From Curtobacterium sp. 9128 (GTDB taxonomy: Bacteria > Actinomycetota > Actinomycetes > Actinomycetales > Microbacteriaceae): 63,440 nt of DNA. The notes under the pieces were generated by a model. That model was given only the letters and a program-made list of their open reading frames with translations. It did no database searches and was not told the origin of the DNA. Position numbers and translations under genes: made by a program. Of the stretch, positions 59,918 to 63,440 are shown piece by piece. The stretch lies in the NCBI RefSeq assembly GCF_007673775.1, contig NZ_VEAF01000004.1, positions 1-63,440 of the forward strand, in the 5' to 3' direction. Position 1 is the stretch's first letter; the number at the start of each line of letters is the position of its first letter.

Positions 59918-62557
59918 CTACGCGCGGTGCGCTGGTGGGTGACCCGAGTCGTGCGCGTTCGCGTCGGGCGCGACGGGGAGTGCGTGCGAACCGGTGTGCG
60001 TCTCCTCGCGGCCGCCGTCGCCCGGGTGGGTGCGCTCGAGCTTCGCGCCCTCCACGTCGACGTCCGGCACGATGCGGTCGAGCCACTTCGGGAACCACCA
60101 CGCGCTCTTGCCGAGCAGGTGCATCGCCGCCGGGATGAGCAGCATGCGGACGACGAACGCGTCGACCAGCACGCCGAACGCCAGGCCGAAGCCGATCGGC
60201 TTGATCGTCGAGGAGTCCGAGAAGATGAAGCCCGCGAACACCGAGATCATGATGATCGCCGCTGCCGTGACCACGGCCCGGCCGGCGTGCAGCCCGCGCT
60301 GGACGGCGACCTTCGCGCTGGCGCCGTGGGCGTAGGCCTCACGCATGCCGGACACCAGGAACAGCTGGTAGTCCATCGCGAGCCCGAACAGGATGCCGAT
60401 CTCGATGATGGGCAGGAAGCTCAGGATGGGACCAGGGTCGTGCACCCCGAACACGCTGCTGAGCCAGCCCCACTGGTAGATCGCGGTCAGGCCACCGAAG
60501 GACGCCAGCACCGACAGGATGAAGCCCGCCGTCGCCGTGATCGGGACCAGGAACGACCGGAACACGATGATCAGGATGATCAGCGACAGACCGACCACCA
60601 CCACGAGGTAGAGCGGGAGCACGTTCGCGAGCTTCTCGGACACGTCGATGTTCGCGCTCGCGTTGCCGGCGACACCGAGCGACGCGGAGCCGTCGTCCAC
60701 CTTCACGTCCTGCGCGCGGAGGTCCTTGACCAGGTTCTCCGTCGAGACGCTGTCCGGGCCGCCGTTCGGCTTCACCTGGAAGGCGATGATCGACCGGTCC
60801 TTCGACGCGCCGATCGGCAGGACGGCGTCGACGTCCGAGTTCTTCGCGATGGCCTGGCCGATGGTGACCTCGGTGGCGGTCACGTCGTCCTTCGCGATCG
60901 CCTTCGGCAGCGTCGCGACGACGAGGAGCGGACCGTTCTGGCCGGCGCCGAACTCCTTGTCGAGTGCCTTGTACGCCTTGTACTGGCTGGAGTCGACAGC
61001 CTCGGATGCACCGCTCGGCAGACCGAGCCGCATCTGCATCGCGGGGAGTGCGATCGTGCCGAGGACCACGATGCCCGCGACCAGGGTGATGACCGCGCGC
61101 CAGGTCGACATCGGCTTGTTCGGGACCCGGGTGGAGTCCGTGTTGCCGATCCGGGCCCGCTCCTTCTTCCGGAGGATCCGCATCCCGATGAGGGACAGCA
61201 GAGCCGGCGTGAAGGACGTGGCGATGAGGATCGCGAAGAAGACCGCGACCGCACCGACGGTGCCCATCAGGCCGAGGAACGGGATCCCGGTGATGTTGAG
61301 CGCGAGCAGGGCGACGATGACGGTCGTGCCCGCGAACACCACGGCGTTGCCCGAGGTCCCGTTCGCGAGCCCGATGGACTCGTGCACGGCCATGCCCTGC
61401 TGCAGCTGGGTGCGGTGTCGGTTCAGGATGAACAGCGAGTAGTCGATGCCGACCGCCAGGCCCAGCATCACCCCCAGCACCGGCGTCACCGAGATGAACT
61501 CGACGAGGCTGGAGAACGACAGCGCCGCCAGCGAGGCCACGCCGACGCCGAGGAGGGCGCTGACCAGCGGGACCGCGGCACCGATCACCGTGCGGAGCAT
61601 GAAGAACAGCACGAGCGCGGCGATGATGACACCGGCGATCTCACCGGGGCCAAGGATCGACGGCACGCCCTGGGCGATGTCGTTCGAGACGTAGACGTCG
61701 ACACCGCTGATGTCGGCCGTGTCGGCCTTGTCCGAGATGGCCGTCTTGGTCGACTGGGGGACCTCGAAGGTCGACTTCGCGAACTGCACGGTGCCGATCG
61801 CGGCGCTGCCGTTCGACGAGACGAAGCGGATGTCCTTCGACAGGTCGAGGAGCTTCGTGCCCTGCTGCAGCTCCCGCTCGTTGTCGTCGAGCTCCTGCTT
61901 GCTGGTGTCGAGCTTCTGCTGCGCCTCGGTGAGCTGCTGCTCACCCGCGGTGAGCTGCTGCTGCTGCGCGTCGATCTGCGCCTGCGCCTGCGCCAGCTGC
62001 GCCTGGGCCGCCGTGGCCGCAGCACCGCCGGCCGCCGCTGCCTGCTGCTTCTTCGCGTCCAGCTCGGTCTGTGCGGCCTGGATCTGGGACTTCCCGGCGT
62101 CGAGCTGCTGCTGCTGGGCGTCGAGCTGCTGCTGCCCGGACTGGAGCTGGGTGCGGCCGTCGTCGATCTTCTGCTGGCCGTCCTGGAGCTTCTGGCGCTG
62201 GTCGTCGAGCTGCTGCTGCGTGGCGAAGCCGCTCATCGCCCCCTTGACCCCGTTCAGGTCCTTGAGGTCCTTCATGAAGTCGTCGACGGCGGTCTTCTGG
62301 GCGTCGGTGAACGCCTTGCCGTCCTTGGTCTCGAAGACGAGCGTGCCGTTGCCGCCGTTCGCACTCGGGAACTTGTCGGCGAGCTCGTCCTGCACCTGGC
62401 TGGTCTTCGTGCCGGGGATGGTGATGGACGACGAGATGGATCCTGCGAACAGGGCGTACGTGCCACCCGCGATCCCCATGATCACGATCCAGGAGATGAT
62501 CACGAGCCAGTGTCGCCGGGCGGCGAACCGTCCCAGGCGGTAGAGCAGACCGGCCAT
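59918..62557 (-). CDS. MMPL/RND-superfamily transporter with Gln-rich coiled-coil insert
   Basis: 879 aa, 12 helices in two halves. Proton-relay motifs typical of MMPL proteins are visible in both: LGLAVGIDYSLFILNRHR in helix 4 and LFGLAMDYQLFLVSGMREAY in helix 10. The first extracytoplasmic loop (residues about 110-235) carries an unusual Gln/Ala/Asp-rich stretch (DDQRQKLQDGQQKIDDGRTQ, then QLDAQQQQLDAGKSQIQAAQ and others), predicted as a long coiled coil. Such proteins export lipids, siderophores or drugs. A TetR gene directly upstream in the same direction and a terminator downstream suggest a two-gene efflux operon. The C-terminus is His/Asp-rich. Confidence 0.92.
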   Translation of the reverse strand: MAGLLYRLGRFAARRHWLVIISWIVIMGIAGGTYALFAGSISSSITIPGTKTSQVQDELADKFPSANGGNGTLVFETKDGKAFTDAQKTAVDDFMKDLKDLNGVKGAMSGFATQQQLDDQRQKLQDGQQKIDDGRTQLQSGQQQLDAQQQQLDAGKSQIQAAQTELDAKKQQAAAAGGAAATAAQAQLAQAQAQIDAQQQQLTAGEQQLTEAQQKLDTSKQELDDNERELQQGTKLLDLSKDIRFVSSNGSAAIGTVQFAKSTFEVPQSTKTAISDKADTADISGVDVYVSNDIAQGVPSILGPGEIAGVIIAALVLFFMLRTVIGAAVPLVSALLGVGVASLAALSFSSLVEFISVTPVLGVMLGLAVGIDYSLFILNRHRTQLQQGMAVHESIGLANGTSGNAVVFAGTTVIVALLALNITGIPFLGLMGTVGAVAVFFAILIATSFTPALLSLIGMRILRKKERARIGNTDSTRVPNKPMSTWRAVITLVAGIVVLGTIALPAMQMRLGLPSGASEAVDSSQYKAYKALDKEFGAGQNGPLLVVATLPKAIAKDDVTATEVTIGQAIAKNSDVDAVLPIGASKDRSIIAFQVKPNGGPDSVSTENLVKDLRAQDVKVDDGSASLGVAGNASANIDVSEKLANVLPLYLVVVVGLSLIILIIVFRSFLVPITATAGFILSVLASFGGLTAIYQWGWLSSVFGVHDPGPILSFLPIIEIGILFGLAMDYQLFLVSGMREAYAHGASAKVAVQRGLHAGRAVVTAAAIIMISVFAGFIFSDSSTIKPIGFGLAFGVLVDAFVVRMLLIPAAMHLLGKSAWWFPKWLDRIVPDVDVEGAKLERTHPGDGGREETHTGSHALPVAPDANAHDSGHPPAHRA

Positions 62558-62644
62558 GCGGAGCCCCGTTCCTTTCGTAGTGGTGGTGCTGGGTGCGGGG
62601 CACGCCGGTGGACCCCTGGTGGTGCAGCGTCGCGCGCTGCGAGT

Positions 62645-63283
62645 TCAGTGCGCGGGCATGTACCCGCTGCGGACGCTGTGCACGAGGCGTGCGAGCAGGG
62701 CGTCCCAGTCGTCGATCGCCTCCTGGTCGAGGCGGGGGCCGGTGGTGCGGAGCCAGTGCTCGGCGATGACGACGATCCCGCTCATCAGGGACTCGACGAG
62801 CAGTGCAGCGTCGAGTTCGTCGGCACCGGGGTACCGGCGGGCGACCTCGATGCGCAGCCGTTCGGTGACCCGCGTGAACGCCAACTGGACGAGCGCCCCG
62901 CCCTTCGGGTTCTCCGGCTCCGGGTCGCCGAGGAACCGGTACATGCGGGCGATCGCCGGGGCGATGTCGGCGCCGCGGGCGGCTGACTCGAGTTCGTCGA
63001 ACATCGACGCACGGCTGCCGTCGCCGACCGGGGTGTTCGCCACGTCGCTGAGGAAGCGGTCGATGATCACCGACAGCTCCTGCTCGCAGACCGCCAGCAG
63101 GACCTCGTCGAGGGACCCGAAGTGGTTGAAGACCGTCCGTCTGGCGATGTCCGCCCGGGCCGCGAGGTCGTCGACGCTGAAGTCGCGTCCACCGCGCTCC
63201 TCGACGAGGTCGCGCGCCGCCTGCAGGATCGCCGCACGGTGCTTCGCCTTGAGGGCGGCACGGCGGTCGATCGCGAGGGTCAC
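62645..63283 (-). CDS. TetR/AcrR family regulator of the MMPL operon
   Basis: 212 aa, GTG start 7 nt after TAGTGT. DNA-binding domain at residues about 15-60: KAKHRAAILQAARDLVEERG, DFSVDDLAARADIARRTVFN and HFGSLDEVLLAVCEQ. The C-terminal domain has ALVQLAFTRVTERLRIEVAR. A perfect 16-bp palindrome touches its -10 box, so it probably represses itself and the transporter gene 87 nt downstream. The inducer is likely a substrate of the exporter. Confidence 0.9.
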   Translation of the reverse strand: MTLAIDRRAALKAKHRAAILQAARDLVEERGGRDFSVDDLAARADIARRTVFNHFGSLDEVLLAVCEQELSVIIDRFLSDVANTPVGDGSRASMFDELESAARGADIAPAIARMYRFLGDPEPENPKGGALVQLAFTRVTERLRIEVARRYPGADELDAALLVESLMSGIVVIAEHWLRTTGPRLDQEAIDDWDALLARLVHSVRSGYMPAH

Positions 63284-63290
63284 GCCTCAG

Positions 63291-63296
63291 ACACTA
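63291..63296 (-). promoter_or_regulatory. -10 box TAGTGT, leaderless start of TetR gene
   Basis: TAGTGT on the minus strand, 7 nt, then GTG at 63283. Confidence 0.5.
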
Positions 63297-63312
63297 AGTG
63301 CATCGATGCACT
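63297..63312 (-). promoter_or_regulatory. TetR operator, perfect 16-bp palindrome
   Basis: AGTGCATCGATGCACT directly adjoining the -10 box; a partial copy (GGTGCAACGATGCC) follows at 63314-63327. The position between -10 and -35 fits repression. Confidence 0.7.
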
Positions 63313-63362
63313 CGGTGCAACGATGCCGAGCGGATGCTCAGCGTTGTCCCCCGGCAGCCCGT

Positions 63363-63440
63363 CTGTCGGTGACCGACCGCCGGGGTGGGGGGCGCGGGCG
63401 GCGCCCCCCCCGCGCGCCCCCCGCCCCCGGGCGCCCCCCG
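63363..63440. other. G/C-only low-complexity end, probable sequence artefact
   Basis: From about 63378 to the end the sequence is made of G- and C-runs with almost no A or T. No gene or structured element can be supported; it looks like poor-quality read or contig-end sequence. Confidence 0.6.

Noticed and set aside
59726..62986. A 1086-codon open frame on the plus strand
   Set aside because: Antisense of the MMPL transporter; rich in Arg, Asp and Val from reversed codons, with no domain.

Overview
The window looks like a chromosomal piece of a high-GC Gram-positive actinobacterium. The likely family is Microbacteriaceae, and the gene set and style resemble Curtobacterium; this placement is an inference from protein features and not from a marker gene. 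Supporting signs are about 70% or higher GC in most genes, frequent GTG starts, three surface proteins with the LAFTG (LAXTG, class E sortase type) sorting signal, the actinobacterial histidine-phosphatase/DUF3090/SCO1664-type gene trio, an IdeR/DtxR-type iron box, and many start codons lying 6-7 nt after a TANNNT -10 element, as expected for leaderless transcripts. Both window ends are imperfect: a gene is cut at the left edge, and the right edge ends in a G/C-only low-complexity stretch that looks like a sequence-end artefact.

Layout. 1-5.3 kb: two LAFTG surface proteins, the second a large protein built of about nine Ig-like repeats with a duplicated three-repeat block. 5.4-7.2 kb: tRNA-Ser(UGA) followed by a lower-GC, gene-poor stretch with a TM2 protein and an orphan membrane protein. 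7.2-11.6 kb: an NAD(P)-binding protein, a TetR regulator, a BLUF blue-light sensor, a VOC protein and the conserved actinobacterial trio (phosphatase, DUF3090, PI3K-like kinase fold). 11.7-15.1 kb: a VWA/AAA+ chelatase-like pair. 15.2-20.5 kb: a MetE-like protein, an MFS transporter, a GntR regulator and an LCP cell-wall ligase. 20.9-24.2 kb: tRNA-Ser(GCU), then a two-gene beta-1,3-glucan degradation operon (GH55 plus GH16). 24.4-26.2 kb: a divergent MFS/MarR pair. 26.2-32.0 kb: a GH18 lipoprotein and a MoxR-DUF58-transglutaminase operon. 32.0-37.7 kb: TetR, a TRIC-family channel and the efeUOB iron-uptake operon behind an iron box.

38.0-48.7 kb: a wall-anchored 5'-nucleotidase, a pyruvate oxidase, a sugar isomerase/oxidoreductase pair, a glucose-6-phosphate dehydrogenase, a dienelactone hydrolase, tRNA-Arg(ACG) and an amidohydrolase. 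48.7-54.1 kb: a xanthine-dehydrogenase-type molybdenum hydroxylase cluster (FAD subunit, fused Fe-S/Mo subunit, XdhC, amidohydrolase) divergent from a MocA-like cofactor nucleotidyltransferase; together they suggest purine or N-heterocycle oxidation. 54.1-57.5 kb: a mannosyltransferase-like protein and an O-acyltransferase/SGNH protein. 57.6-59.4 kb: a MarR (OhrR-like) regulator, a small zinc-ribbon protein and an old yellow enzyme, with matching operators in front of the first two. 59.4-59.9 kb: an array of modular palindromes with no gene. 59.9-63.3 kb: an MMPL transporter and its TetR regulator with a perfect palindromic operator.

The most interesting signals are the uncharacterised kinase-like/phosphatase trio (with a DUF3090 member that seems to have lost its zinc-ribbon tail), the palindrome array at 59.44-59.83 kb, a family of near-identical palindromic terminators at four gene ends, and the leaderless-promoter pattern, including two overlapping back-to-back -10 boxes in a 23-bp divergent gap.
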